Assembly (NCBI GenBank): GCA_030535235.1
Contig: JAUNCL010000007.1
Span: forward strand, 29,174 to 93,173
Length of the DNA: 64,000 nucleotides
Direction of reading: 5' to 3'
From: Bacillota bacterium
GTDB lineage: Bacteria; Bacillota; Clostridia; Oscillospirales; Oscillospiraceae
Shown here: positions 1 to 9,100 of the stretch, one piece after another
Layout of the letters: each line of letters starts with the position of its first letter
Numbering within the stretch: the stretch's first letter is position 1
Notes under the pieces: generated by a model
Databases searched by the model: none
What the model saw: the letters and a program-made list of their open reading frames with translations, nothing else
What the model was told of the DNA's origin: nothing
Made by a program: the position numbers and the translations under genes

Positions 1-513
1 GGAGAGCCGGAAGAAGTAGGCCTCCTCCTCGGCATCCTGGACCTCCCGGCCGCAGTCGGGGCACTTGCCCTCCACCAGCTGGCTCTCGGTCCAGAAGGAC
101 TCGCAGGGCTTGCAGTACTTGCCCACATACTTGCCCTTGTAGATGTCGCCCTTCTCGTACATCTTCTTAAAGATCTTCTGGATGGCTTCTACATGGTAGT
201 CGTCGGTGGTGCGGATGAACCGGTCGTTGGAGATGTTCATCAGCTTCCACAGGTCCAGCACGCCCCGGGGGCCGGTGACGATGTTGTCCACGAACTCCTG
301 GGGGGTGACGCCGGCCTCCTTGGCCTTGTCCTCGATCTTCTGGCCGTGCTCGTCGGTGCCGGTGAGGAACATGACGTCGCAGCCCTGGAGCCGCTTATAG
401 CGGGCCATGGCATCGGTGGCCACGGTGCAGTAGGTGTGGCCGATGTGGAGCTTGTCCGAGGGGTAGTAGATGGGGGTGGTGATATAAAACTTTTTCTTCT
501 GATCTCTTTCCAT
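1..513 (-). CDS. metG: Methionyl-tRNA synthetase, N-terminal part (cut by window edge)
   Basis: Class I aminoacyl-tRNA synthetase that charges tRNA-Met in the cytoplasm. Only the first 171 codons lie in the window; the 3' part, including the expected KMSKS loop, continues beyond base 1. The HIGH motif is visible at residues 23-26 (LHIGHTYC). The zinc-binding connective region follows as two CxxC knuckles (YCKPCES and GKCPDCG). The ATG at 513 is preceded by GGAGGA at a good distance. The start and family are secure; nothing can be said about the C-terminal dimerisation domain. Confidence 0.95.
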   Translation of the reverse strand, partial: MERDQKKKFYITTPIYYPSDKLHIGHTYCTVATDAMARYKRLQGCDVMFLTGTDEHGQKIEDKAKEAGVTPQEFVDNIVTGPRGVLDLWKLMNISNDRFIRTTDDYHVEAIQKIFKKMYEKGDIYKGKYVGKYCKPCESFWTESQLVEGKCPDCGREVQDAEEEAYFFRLS

Positions 514-572
514 TGTGTATTCCTCCATGCGCACAGAGCGCTGTTTTTTCAAGATATCGCAGCCCGGGATGG

Positions 573-690
573 CATAATACAACCCGCCCCGTCGTAGGGG
601 CGCTTCACGAAGCGCCCGAAACGTGGCAATTCCCCTCCACGCAGCACGGGCGATTCATGAATCGCCCCTACGAAATGGGTGGAGGGCGGT
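573..690. repeat. ~115-bp palindromic intergenic repeat, copy 1
   Basis: Contains two near-perfect palindromes, one around GGGGCGCTTCACGAAGCGCC and one around GGGCGATTCATGAATCGCCC, separated by about 30 bp. A second copy with the same order, spacing and flanks lies at 33622-33738, so the unit is the whole ~115 bp rather than either hairpin alone. The outer ends are loosely inverted (ACCC-rich left, GGGT-rich right). It is non-coding and sits upstream of metG. A miniature mobile element or a structured repeat are both possible. Confidence 0.75.
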
Positions 691-705
691 CCAAGCCCCA
701 GGTAG

Positions 706-725
706 GGAACGGGCATGCCCGTTCC
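706..725. repeat. Perfect 20-bp palindrome GGAACGGGCATGCCCGTTCC
   Basis: A self-complementary 20-mer just 3' of the 118-bp repeat. Identical copies occur at 12954, 15377, 23591 and 51753, and a shortened one at 30184. Most are followed by CCTACA or CCTGC. All are intergenic or touch a stop codon. Confidence 0.85.
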
Positions 726-747
726 GCCGGGTTTTACAGGGGATAAT

Positions 748-1617
748 TCAGGGGTCCTCCTTCTCCGGCGCCGGGCCGCAGCCGGGGCAGGTCTGGCAGG
801 CGCCGCCGCAGGCGGGCTGGCCCTCAGGGGGCTGGGGCTTGCCGTCGTTGGTCAGCAGGGCCGAGGCCATGGACAGCAGGTAGAAGATCATGGCCAGCAG
901 CAGGGCCGCATCCGCCAGGGGCAGGCCGTCCCCCAGGACCATGATGCCCAGGGCGGGCCCCAGCAGGCAGGTGATGAGGGCTCCCGTCACCTGACCCTTG
1001 CCGAAGGCGAAGCCCGGCAGCAGGCAGCAGGCCCCCATGGACAGCATGGCCGCCAGCAGGAAGAAGACATAGCCCTCCAGCACCGGGTCCTGGGCCCAGC
1101 TCTGGTAGTTGGCCATGACCCACAGGCAGCAGGTCAGGCCGGGCAGCAGCACCCAAACGGACTTCACCTGCCGGCCCTTCCCCATGGCCTGGACGGTGAA
1201 CCAGATCCCCGCCGCCGCGGCCAGGCAGACCACCCCCAGGATGGGCCGCAGGATGCCCACCGCCCGGGTGCCGGTGTAGAGGTCCATCGGGGCGGAGACA
1301 AAGGCCTCCACATTGAGGAAGCCACCCGCCAGCAGCAGGACCGCCCCGGCCATCATCCCGGAGAGCTGGACCAGGCCGGAGGGCCGGAAGGCGGCGGTGT
1401 AACAGGTTTCAAAGGTGCGGTGTTTTCCCAGGCTCAGGCCGATGAGGACCAGGGCGACCACCGCCGCCACCGCCCACATGGCCCAGGTGGCCGGCTGGCC
1501 GGGGATGGACAGGCCGGTGCCCGGTTCAAAGGCGGTCTTGAGCTGGAAGCGCCGGACCACCAGCCCCACAACGCCCCCCGCCGCGGCGACGGCGGGGAGG
1601 ACCACTGCTTTTCGCAT
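748..1617 (-). CDS. Polytopic membrane protein of unknown function
   Basis: A 289-residue protein with about eight hydrophobic segments. I do not recognise the family. The C-terminal tail is short and cysteine-rich (CGGACQTCPGCGP), carrying CxxC-type spacing that might bind a metal or form disulfides. The start chosen is the ATG at 1617 (MRKAVVLP), because AAGGAG lies just upstream; the reading frame is open 16 codons further but without a ribosome site. It is transcribed divergently from the DEAD-box helicase, with about 260 bases between them, and appears monocistronic. The pattern of tryptophan- and alanine-rich helices suggests an integral membrane protein and nothing more specific. Confidence 0.7.
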   Translation of the reverse strand: MRKAVVLPAVAAAGGVVGLVVRRFQLKTAFEPGTGLSIPGQPATWAMWAVAAVVALVLIGLSLGKHRTFETCYTAAFRPSGLVQLSGMMAGAVLLLAGGFLNVEAFVSAPMDLYTGTRAVGILRPILGVVCLAAAAGIWFTVQAMGKGRQVKSVWVLLPGLTCCLWVMANYQSWAQDPVLEGYVFFLLAAMLSMGACCLLPGFAFGKGQVTGALITCLLGPALGIMVLGDGLPLADAALLLAMIFYLLSMASALLTNDGKPQPPEGQPACGGACQTCPGCGPAPEKEDP

Positions 1618-1777
1618 AAAAAAGAACTCCTTTCGCGGGAAACCAAGGAGAGTCAAAGTTCCCAAAAAATCGGTACTTTACATCTTACCACATAATATGG
1701 GAAAACGCACGGAGATTTTATGGTTTTGGAAAATTTTTTTGTCCCCGCCCCGGTTTTGCAAACTCGCATCCTCCCTC

Positions 1778-1806
1778 TTGCAACCTGGCCCCTATTGTGA
1801 TATGAT
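1778..1806 (+). promoter_or_regulatory. Sigma-A type promoter for the DEAD-box helicase operon
   Basis: TTGCAA (-35) and TATGAT (-10) with a 17-base spacer. The expected start lies about 70 bases upstream of the helicase ATG. The remaining gap (1618-1777) holds the divergent upstream region of the membrane protein gene; I saw no other clear element there. Confidence 0.65.
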
Positions 1807-1880
1807 TCCTATATTATAGACATATTTTGTAAAAGAATCTGCCAACTCAAGAAATCATGGCAGGGTAAAGGAATTGTTTT

Positions 1881-3023
1881 ATGGAAATCAACGGCATTGA
1901 GGTCGAACTGGACCTCCGATACAGTGAAATGAATCTCTCCGAGGGGATCATGAAGGCCCTGGATCAAAAGGGCTTCACCCTGGCCACCCCCGTGCAGGCC
2001 GGGGCCATCCCCTGTTTCAAAGACGGCAAAGACGTCATGGCCAAGGCCCCCACCGGCTCTGGCAAGACCTTTGCCTTCGGCATCCCCATGATCGAGGACA
2101 CCGACCCCGAGGGCACCGACATCACCGGCCTCATCCTGGCCCCCACCCGGGAGCTGGCCCTCCAGATCCAGGACGAGCTGCGCTCCCTGTGCGCCTATCT
2201 GCCCGGCATCCGCATCGCCTGTCTCTACGGCGGTCAGCCCATCGACCGGCAGATCACCACCCTGAAGAAGCGGCCCCAGATCATCGTGGCCACCCCCGGC
2301 CGCCTCATGGACCACATGAAGCGCCGCACCGTCCGCCTGGGCAAGGTGAAAACCGTGGTGCTGGACGAGGCCGACCGGATGCTGGACATGGGCTTTATCA
2401 AGGACGTCACCCGCATCCTGAAGCAGATCCCCAACCGGAAGAACCTGGGGCTCTTCTCCGCCACCATCTCCCGGGAGGTCATGGATATCTCCTGGGTCTA
2501 CCAGCGGGACCCGGTGGAGATCGTGGTCCGGCCCGTGGAGGAGAACAAGCCCAAGATCAGCCAGTACCGCATCAAGGTGGACATGGGCGGCAAGGTGGAC
2601 CTGCTGGTCCGCATTCTGGAAGAGAAACAGCTGGACCGGGTCATCGTCTTCTGCAACACCAAGAACACCACCGACCGGATCACCGGTCTGCTGAAGATGA
2701 AGGACGTCTCCGCCCAGTGCATCCACGGGGACCTGAGCCAGAAGGTCCGGGAAAAGGTCCTCTCCTCCTTCCGCAAGGGGGAGCTGCGGGTGCTGGTGGC
2801 CACCGACGTGGCCGCCCGGGGCCTGGATATCGACGATGTGGACGCCGTCATCAATTATGATATCCCCGAAGAGGGGGAATACTACGTTCACCGCATCGGC
2901 CGCACCGGCCGGGCCAAGAACCAGGGCGCGGCCTACAACCTCCTCTCCTCCGTCACCGAGGAGATCCGGCTGGACGCCATCGTCCGCAACAATCAGTACG
3001 AAATCGAGACCATTACTCTATGA
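1881..3023 (+). CDS. DEAD/DEAH-box ATP-dependent RNA helicase
   Basis: Superfamily 2 RNA helicase that unwinds or remodels RNA at the cost of ATP. All signature motifs are present in order: Q motif (TPVQ, about 36-39), motif I APTGSGKT (56-63), PTRELA, TPGR, DEAD (162-165), SAT (193-195), the motif V region ATDVAARGLD, and HRIGRTGR (337-344). At 380 residues it is just the two RecA-like cores, with no RNA-binding C-terminal extension such as DbpA or CshA carry. The start ATG follows AAAGGA. Its stop overlaps the start of the next gene by ATGA, so the two are translationally coupled. Which RNA it acts on cannot be told. Confidence 0.95.
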   Translation: MEINGIEVELDLRYSEMNLSEGIMKALDQKGFTLATPVQAGAIPCFKDGKDVMAKAPTGSGKTFAFGIPMIEDTDPEGTDITGLILAPTRELALQIQDELRSLCAYLPGIRIACLYGGQPIDRQITTLKKRPQIIVATPGRLMDHMKRRTVRLGKVKTVVLDEADRMLDMGFIKDVTRILKQIPNRKNLGLFSATISREVMDISWVYQRDPVEIVVRPVEENKPKISQYRIKVDMGGKVDLLVRILEEKQLDRVIVFCNTKNTTDRITGLLKMKDVSAQCIHGDLSQKVREKVLSSFRKGELRVLVATDVAARGLDIDDVDAVINYDIPEEGEYYVHRIGRTGRAKNQGAAYNLLSSVTEEIRLDAIVRNNQYEIETITL

Positions 3024-3940
3024 TATCTTTTGAACCACCCAGTCTCTCCGACCGCTGCTGGGCCACTGCCCTGGCAGCGGTAGAGGGCACCCCCCTCTGC
3101 GACTACAGCTTTCCCGTCCTCTTCTGCTGGCAGGAGACCTATGGCATTCAGATCGCCCGCCTGGACCGGCGGATGCTGGTGAAGCTGGGCTCCTCCCGGG
3201 GGCCGGCCTATCTGTGGCCTGTGGGAGAGGGGGACCCCACCCCGGCTCTGGAGGCCCTGACCCGGGAGGCCCACAGCCAGGGCGGCCCGCTGCGGCTCAT
3301 CTGCCTGGGCCAGTACCACAAAAACTGGCTGGCCGACCGCTACCCCGGCCGCTTCGCCTTTGCCGAGGTCCGGGACAGCTTTGACTACCTCTACTCCGTG
3401 GACCGGCTGGCCGACCTGCCCGGGAAAAAGCTCCACGCCAAGCGCAACCACATCCACCGGCTGGACGACCGCTGCCCCGGCTGGACCTGGGCCCCCCTGA
3501 CCGACGGGGACATCCCCGCCTGCCTGGCCATGAGCGAGGCCTGGTATCAGGAGGCCCGGCTCCGGGACACCCCCGACGCCCTCTCCACCCTGGAGGACGA
3601 GCACCGGGCCCTGGTCCTGGCCATGGAACACCGCCGGGCCCTGGGTCTGGAGGGCGTGGTCCTCCGCTGGCAGGGGGAGGTCTTTGCCTTCTCCCTGGGG
3701 GCTCCCCTGACCGAAACCGTCTTCGACGTCCACTTCGAGCGGGCCAGAAACGACATCCAGGGGGCCTACCCCGCCGTGAACCGCTCCTTCGCCCGGTATG
3801 TGCGGGACCGCTATCCCCGGATCCGCTACCTGAACCGGGAGGACGACATGGGCATCGAGGGCCTGCGCAAGGCCAAGCTGTCCTACTACCCAGACTATCT
3901 CCAAGTAAACTTCTGCGCCGTGGAAACGGAGGCAGTTTAA
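3020..3940 (+). CDS. DUF2156 family protein (phosphatidylglycerol lysyltransferase C-domain-like)
   Basis: A 306-residue soluble protein with the DUF2156 fold, which is GNAT-like and related to the catalytic domain of MprF/aminoacyl-tRNA-dependent transferases. Recognisable features are the central region with KKLHAKRNHIHR and the C-terminal stretch that starts at IQGAYPAVNRSFA and ends at RKAKLSYYPDY, typical of this family in Clostridia. There are no membrane segments, so it is not a full MprF. Its ATG overlaps the helicase stop codon by four bases, and a GNAT acetyltransferase follows 72 bases later. DUF2156 and GNAT genes are often paired, which suggests linked small-molecule or aminoacyl transfer. 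The substrate is unknown. Confidence 0.85.
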   Translation: MISFEPPSLSDRCWATALAAVEGTPLCDYSFPVLFCWQETYGIQIARLDRRMLVKLGSSRGPAYLWPVGEGDPTPALEALTREAHSQGGPLRLICLGQYHKNWLADRYPGRFAFAEVRDSFDYLYSVDRLADLPGKKLHAKRNHIHRLDDRCPGWTWAPLTDGDIPACLAMSEAWYQEARLRDTPDALSTLEDEHRALVLAMEHRRALGLEGVVLRWQGEVFAFSLGAPLTETVFDVHFERARNDIQGAYPAVNRSFARYVRDRYPRIRYLNREDDMGIEGLRKAKLSYYPDYLQVNFCAVETEAV

Positions 3941-4012
3941 ACGGGGTATGTCACCGAAGATCGAAGGATCCTCCTTGATGAAGCCCCATCTTTACGTAAG
4001 GAGGAAATCATC

Positions 4013-4891
4013 ATGATCAACATCCGCCAAGCAACGCCCGAGGAGCTTCCCCAGATCAAGGACCTGTGGAAGAAGTGCTTCGGAGACCCCAGCGCCTATA
4101 TCGACGTTTTCTTCCAAAAATTTGCCGAGCCCAACCAGGTCCTGGTGGTGGAGGAGGACGGGGAGATCAACTCCATGGCCGTCATGCTCCCCTCCACCAT
4201 GGAGCTGTCCGACGGCAATGAGGTCCCCGTGGGCTACGTCTACGCCCTGGCCACCAACCCCTATATGCAGGGCAAGGGCCACGCCCGCCAGCTGCTGGCC
4301 TACGCCGATCAGTACCTGAAGGAGAGAGGCATGAAGGCCATGGTCCTGGTGCCCGCCTCCCCCTCCCTCCACCGGTTCTTCGACGCCCTGGGCATGGACG
4401 AGTGCTTCTCCACCCGGAAGGTGGAGCTGCTCACCTCCAACCTCACCGGCAACATCGAGGGGGCCTCCATGGAGGTCATCTCCCCCGGCCAGTACAACGA
4501 GATCCGGGAGAGCTTCCTCATGCGCACCTTCCACATGACCTACACCGACCACATGGTTCAGTTCCAGCAGATCGGCAGCCACCTCTCCGGCGGCGACCTG
4601 TACAAGATCGTGGTGGACGACGAGGTGGGCTGCGCCGCCATTGAGTACGTCCAGCAGCGCCGCCTGCTGGTGAAGGAGCTCATCATCTCCCCGGAGAAGA
4701 TGGCCAAGGCGGTGGAGATCATCGCCAGCCAGATGCCGGCCTCCCGCTACCATGTCCGCACCCCCGCCTTCTGGGACGGCCTGCCCGGCAGCTATCCCCA
4801 GTCCTTCGGCATGATCAAGTGGTATGACCAGGCCCTGAAGACCAAGTGGTTCACCCGCCAGGACGCCTACCTGGGCCTGGCCTTCGACTGA
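4013..4891 (+). CDS. GNAT family N-acetyltransferase
   Basis: A 292-residue acetyl-CoA-dependent transferase. The N-terminal half carries the GNAT core: strand with VGYVYALATNP, then the acetyl-CoA loop MQGKGHARQLL (Q/RxxGxG/A type). The C-terminal half is a second, degenerate domain of the sort found in two-domain GNATs (Eis-like or MSHD-like). AAGGAGG lies just upstream of the ATG. It follows the DUF2156 gene and is closed by a strong terminator, so it is the last gene of the three-gene helicase operon. The acceptor substrate is not evident. Confidence 0.88.
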   Translation: MINIRQATPEELPQIKDLWKKCFGDPSAYIDVFFQKFAEPNQVLVVEEDGEINSMAVMLPSTMELSDGNEVPVGYVYALATNPYMQGKGHARQLLAYADQYLKERGMKAMVLVPASPSLHRFFDALGMDECFSTRKVELLTSNLTGNIEGASMEVISPGQYNEIRESFLMRTFHMTYTDHMVQFQQIGSHLSGGDLYKIVVDDEVGCAAIEYVQQRRLLVKELIISPEKMAKAVEIIASQMPASRYHVRTPAFWDGLPGSYPQSFGMIKWYDQALKTKWFTRQDAYLGLAFD

Positions 4892-4908
4892 ATTTCCATC
4901 CTGTTGCA

Positions 4909-4950
4909 AAGAGACGCCGCTCCACGCGGCGTCTCTTTTGTCTTTTTTTC
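4909..4950. terminator. Bidirectional rho-independent terminator
   Basis: Perfect stem AAGAGACGCCGC with a 5-base loop, followed by a T-rich run on the + strand. It lies between two convergent genes (GNAT on +, lrgB on -) and can serve both. Confidence 0.85.
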
Positions 4951-5643
4951 TCAATAAAACAGCGCGAAGAGGTTGGCGCCCACCACGGTGAGCAGGCCGG
5001 CCACCACGATGGACAGGCTGCTCATGGCCCCCTGGACCTGGCCCATCTCCATGGCCCGGGCGGTGCCCACGGCGTGGGTGGCGGTGCCGATGCCCACCCC
5101 CTGGGCGATGGGGTCGGTGATCCGCAGGAGCTTGCAGAAGCCCTCGGCGAAGATATTCCCCAGCACCCCCGTGAGGATGATGACCACCACCGCCAGGGAC
5201 ACATGGCCCCCCAAAATCTCCGTGACCCCGATGCCGATGGCGGTGGTGATGGACTTGGGCAGGAGGGTCACATACATGGCGTGGTCCAGCCGGAAGACCA
5301 TCGCCAGCAGCAGGATACAGCACAGGCTGGCCAGGACCCCCGCCAGAATCCCCAGGCCCACCGCCTTGGCGTTCTGTCGCAGAAGGGCGAACTGCTCATA
5401 CAGGGGCACCGCCAGGCAGACGGTGGCGGGGGTGAGCAGGTAGCTCAGATACTTGGCCCCCTCGTTGTAGACCTGATAGTCCATCCCCGTGACCGCCAGA
5501 AAGGCGATGACCAGCACGATGGCCACCAGCAGGGGGTTGAAAATGGCCAGCTTCCACCGCTTTTTCACCAGAAGCCCCACGCTGTAGGCCGCCAGGGACA
5601 GGAAAAATCCGAAAAACAGAGATTCGGCCAGCAGCTCAGTCAT
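4951..5643 (-). CDS. lrgB: LrgB/CidB family membrane protein
   Basis: A 230-residue polytopic membrane protein of the LrgB/CidB/YohK family. Family members work with an LrgA/CidA partner in control of murein hydrolase activity and in export or overflow of small organic acids such as pyruvate. The family-typical C-terminal segments are visible, including KSITTAIGIGV and the GVGIGTATHAVGTARA stretch. The ATG follows GGGAGGGGAGG. It overlaps the 3' end of the upstream lrgA-like gene by 8 bases, the usual two-gene arrangement. No adjacent LytSR-like regulator is present. Confidence 0.92.
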   Translation of the reverse strand: MTELLAESLFFGFFLSLAAYSVGLLVKKRWKLAIFNPLLVAIVLVIAFLAVTGMDYQVYNEGAKYLSYLLTPATVCLAVPLYEQFALLRQNAKAVGLGILAGVLASLCCILLLAMVFRLDHAMYVTLLPKSITTAIGIGVTEILGGHVSLAVVVIILTGVLGNIFAEGFCKLLRITDPIAQGVGIGTATHAVGTARAMEMGQVQGAMSSLSIVVAGLLTVVGANLFALFY

Positions 5644-6004
5644 GGTCCTCCCCTCCCTTCTTTCCCCGGCGGATGACCGTCTGGGTCACCAGACCTGCCG
5701 CCCCCATGACCACAAAGGTGGACACCGCCGTGATGACGGCGATGGGCAGCAGGTTGGGCTTTAACACATCCCAGGCCTCCAGCAGGCCCACGGCGGCGGG
5801 CAGGAAAAGGATGGGCATGATCTCAATGAGAAAGGTGCTGGTCTCCCGGATGGACGCCAGCTTCAGCAGCCCCGACTGCAGGCAGGCGAAGAGGATGACG
5901 ATGCCGTAGATACTGGCCGGGATGGGCAGGGGCAGCACCAGGCTGAGCAGCTCCCCCAGGCAGGAAATGGCCAGGATGATGCCGAACTGTTTCAGATATT
6001 TCAA
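5636..6004 (-). CDS. lrgA: LrgA/CidA family holin-like protein
   Basis: A 122-residue membrane protein with about four hydrophobic segments, matching the CidA/LrgA holin-like family. The characteristic N-terminal region runs from GELLSLVLPLPIPAS into a helix, followed by FLPAAVGLL. The start I prefer is TTG at 6004 (Leu-Lys-Tyr read as Met-Lys-Tyr), because AGAAGG is 9 bases upstream and this gives the normal family length. The next in-frame ATG upstream would add an unlikely 12-15 residue basic tail. The gene overlaps lrgB and presumably forms an operon with it. Confidence 0.88.
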   Translation of the reverse strand: MKYLKQFGIILAISCLGELLSLVLPLPIPASIYGIVILFACLQSGLLKLASIRETSTFLIEIMPILFLPAAVGLLEAWDVLKPNLLPIAVITAVSTFVVMGAAGLVTQTVIRRGKKGGEDHD

Positions 6005-6109
6005 ACAAACGCGCCTTCTTTCTGTTTTTTCGCACCAGAGCATCATAGCACGGGAGAGAGGTAGAAGGCAACGGCTTTTTTCTCTTACGCCGCCTGCCCT
6101 GCCGAAATG

Positions 6110-6147
6110 CCCAACGGGCGGCAGTGGGAAGACTGCCGCCCGTTGGG
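6110..6147. terminator. Strong 16-bp hairpin downstream of the SLH phosphoesterase gene
   Basis: Perfect stem CCCAACGGGCGGCAGT with a 6-base loop, between the 3' end of the large SLH gene and lrgA. The T-run is on the proximal side of the stem when read on the - strand, so it is not a textbook terminator. It may instead stabilise the 3' end. Confidence 0.5.
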
Positions 6148-6171
6148 TAAAAAAGAGAGATAGAGGGGGAA

Positions 6172-9100
6172 TTACGAAGCAAGGTTCGTAAGGAAACGAT
6201 AGAGAATTGTGGCCAGCTGGGCGCGGGTGGCGCTGCCGGCGGGGACCAGGCCGGTGTCCGTACCCTGGATCAGGGAGGCGCCCACGGCCCACTGCATGGA
6301 AGCCACAGCGTAACCGCTGACCTGCGTTCCGTCACCGAAGCCGGAGAGGTCGCCCTGCCCGGTAAGGTCATAGCCCTTGATCTGGCTGTAGCGGTACAGC
6401 ATGACAGCAAGCTGCTCCCGGGTGATCTCCTGGTCAGGGGCAAAGGCGGTCTCGCTGACGCCGTTGACGATGCCCTGTTCGGCAGCCCAGGCCACAGCCC
6501 CGGCATAGTAGTCGCTTTCCTTCACATCTGCAAAGGCTGCGCCGGTCTTAGCCTGAGGCTCATTTTCCATGCGCCACAGCATGGTGGCCACCATGCCCCG
6601 GGTGGTGGAAACGGAGGGACCGAAGGTATCATCGGTCATCCCCTTCATGATGCCCTTCTCCTGGACGAAGGCCACGCCGTCATAGAACCAGTCGCCGGAC
6701 TTCACATCGGTGAAGGGCAGCTTCGCGGGTTCGGGATCGGGGGTGGGTTCGGGCTGGGGCTTCCCAGAGGGCTTGCCGGAGGAGGAGCTGCCGCCGGTGC
6801 TGCCAGTGCTGCCGCCCTGTGTGGGTACGGTCAGTTCATAGGCGGCCAGGGTGCCGGAGACCTCGCAGGCGGTCAGCAGCAGGGGCTGGCCGGTCTTGCT
6901 GTTCGCAGCAGAGATAAAGCACAGGCCCTCGGGGGAGACGTCGCCCTTGATAGCAGCATCAAATTCGCGGGAGTTGATGTAGTTGACGAACTTGGTGTTT
7001 GCCGGGTCGGTGATGTCGTAGACCATCACGCCGCCGATGCGCTCCAGGGCGATGAAGGCGTAGGTCTTGCCGTTCACAACGCCGGTGACAACGCTCTCCG
7101 GCTCGGGGCCTTTTTTGCCGGAGCGGTTGTCCAGACTGATCTTGTCGTTGGAGCAGTTAAAGTAATCGGGAAGTTCCTTTGCGGTGATCGTTTCAAAACC
7201 GCTGCCGCTGTCGTAGACCAGCGTCAGGCCGGTTTCGGTTGCCTCGTAGATAGAGAAGGAGCGGCCGCCGAAGACATAAGCCTTGCTTTCGTCCAGACCG
7301 TCCCACAGGTTGGCGTTGAACCAAACGACTTTGCTATCCAGCGCCACATTACCGGTGGGTGAGGTCTTCCCCTCGGACTCATTGCCCAGACCTGTCCAGT
7401 CGGCGCGGCTGTCGCCCTCGTTGGCGGTCAGGAGGTAGGTCTTGCCGCCGATGGTGGTCACGGAAATGCCGTCGGGCATCCGGATGCCATAGACATGCTC
7501 GTAGTTTTTCAGTTCGATGGTGTCATTCTTCTGCAAATCGACCTTGGTCACGCCGTAATCCTGGAAGCCCAGGGGATACACCCCGGTAAAGATTTTATTT
7601 GCGATATCCAGCACGGCGATGGCATTGGCCTCCTGGAGGGAGACGTAAGCGGTGTTGCCGGAGACGGCGATGTATTCCGGCTCAAAGTCGGTGGAGGGCT
7701 GGGTGTTCTCCTGAATCAGCACGCCAGCGTCGGTCAGTGCGCTCCGCTTGTCGTCGAAGCTGTCGAAATACACGGTGTTGGCGGTCAGGGTGTTGTCCGC
7801 GCCGATGGTGACGATGGAAACAGAACCCTTGGGGTCAGTTGCATCCTTACCCCCTCTCGGCTCGCCCTCGTCAGCGGAGAGGATGGTGCTGTTGTCTGCG
7901 AAGGTCACCATATCGGGCTGGACGCCCACGGTAGCGGTAGAGAGCAGTTTCAAGGAGCCGTCCTTGTCGCAGTTAAACAGTGCTACGGCACCCTGCTCCG
8001 CGTAATTCTCGGCCTGAATGGCCACGGCCAGCTTGCTGCCATCGGGAGAGATGGCCACGGAGGTCATATCGCCGTAGGCAAACCCGCTCACAAGGGACTT
8101 CACATCATATTCCTTGCCGTTCAGGGACACAACCTTGTTCCCGTCCAGCTTGCCGTTCAGGTCCACGGCGATCAGCTTGCCCTTGACGCCGCTGACGGCA
8201 TAGGCGAAACCGTTGACGGGGTTGTACTGCACGATCTCCAGGCTGCCGCCGTCCTCATTCATAGCCCCGGAGTTATAGCGGCCCGCCAGCTCCAGCTTCA
8301 GGGAGCCGTTCTCGTTGTAATAGCCGGTCACACGGGTATCGCCGGTGACGACGGGGATGTTGCGGTTGATGGTGAAGGTATCCACCACCGCCATATCGCT
8401 GGTGCGGTAGGTGGTGATGGTGAGCTGCTGGTCGGAGACCGTCACCTTGGAGACATTGGCGGCGCTTTCCTGATTCTGGACAGCGGAAAAACCGAATGTC
8501 TCATTCAGGATTCCATAGGTCTTGGAGCCGGAACCGGAGTTGGCGGTGACGTACAGAATGCCGGTGGGGTCGGTGATGGAGGAATAACCCTCGTCATCGT
8601 AGATGGCCTTGTCGGTCATGGGGGTCGTGCCGTCCATCATGTAGGTACGGCAGTACACATGGTCATGGCCCTGCAGCACCACATCCACATCCAGCTCCTT
8701 CAGAACCGGGATAATCTGGGCCTTGAAGCCATTCTCATTGTCAATGTAGCCGTCATGGGCATGGCTGGCCACGGTAAAGAGGGTGTGGTGGAACATGACG
8801 ATCTTCCACTGAATGTTCTCATCCTTGGTGGCTTCGATGGCCGCCTCCATAAATGCTTTATGTCCGTCCGCCGTCTGAACATTGCTGTTGAGCACCATAA
8901 ACAGCACGTTGTTATAGACAAAGTAGTAGTCGCCGCCTGCGGCAGTCCGTCCGTACTCGGCAGACTCGTTGGGTACATTGAAGTGCTGGCTGTAGGCATT
9001 GGAGCCGGAGTCGTGGTTGCCAATGGCGGTGGCCACAGGCAGGCTGGTCAGGACATCATGATCCAGATAACCGTCGTACTGGTTCTCGTCAGCGGCGGTG

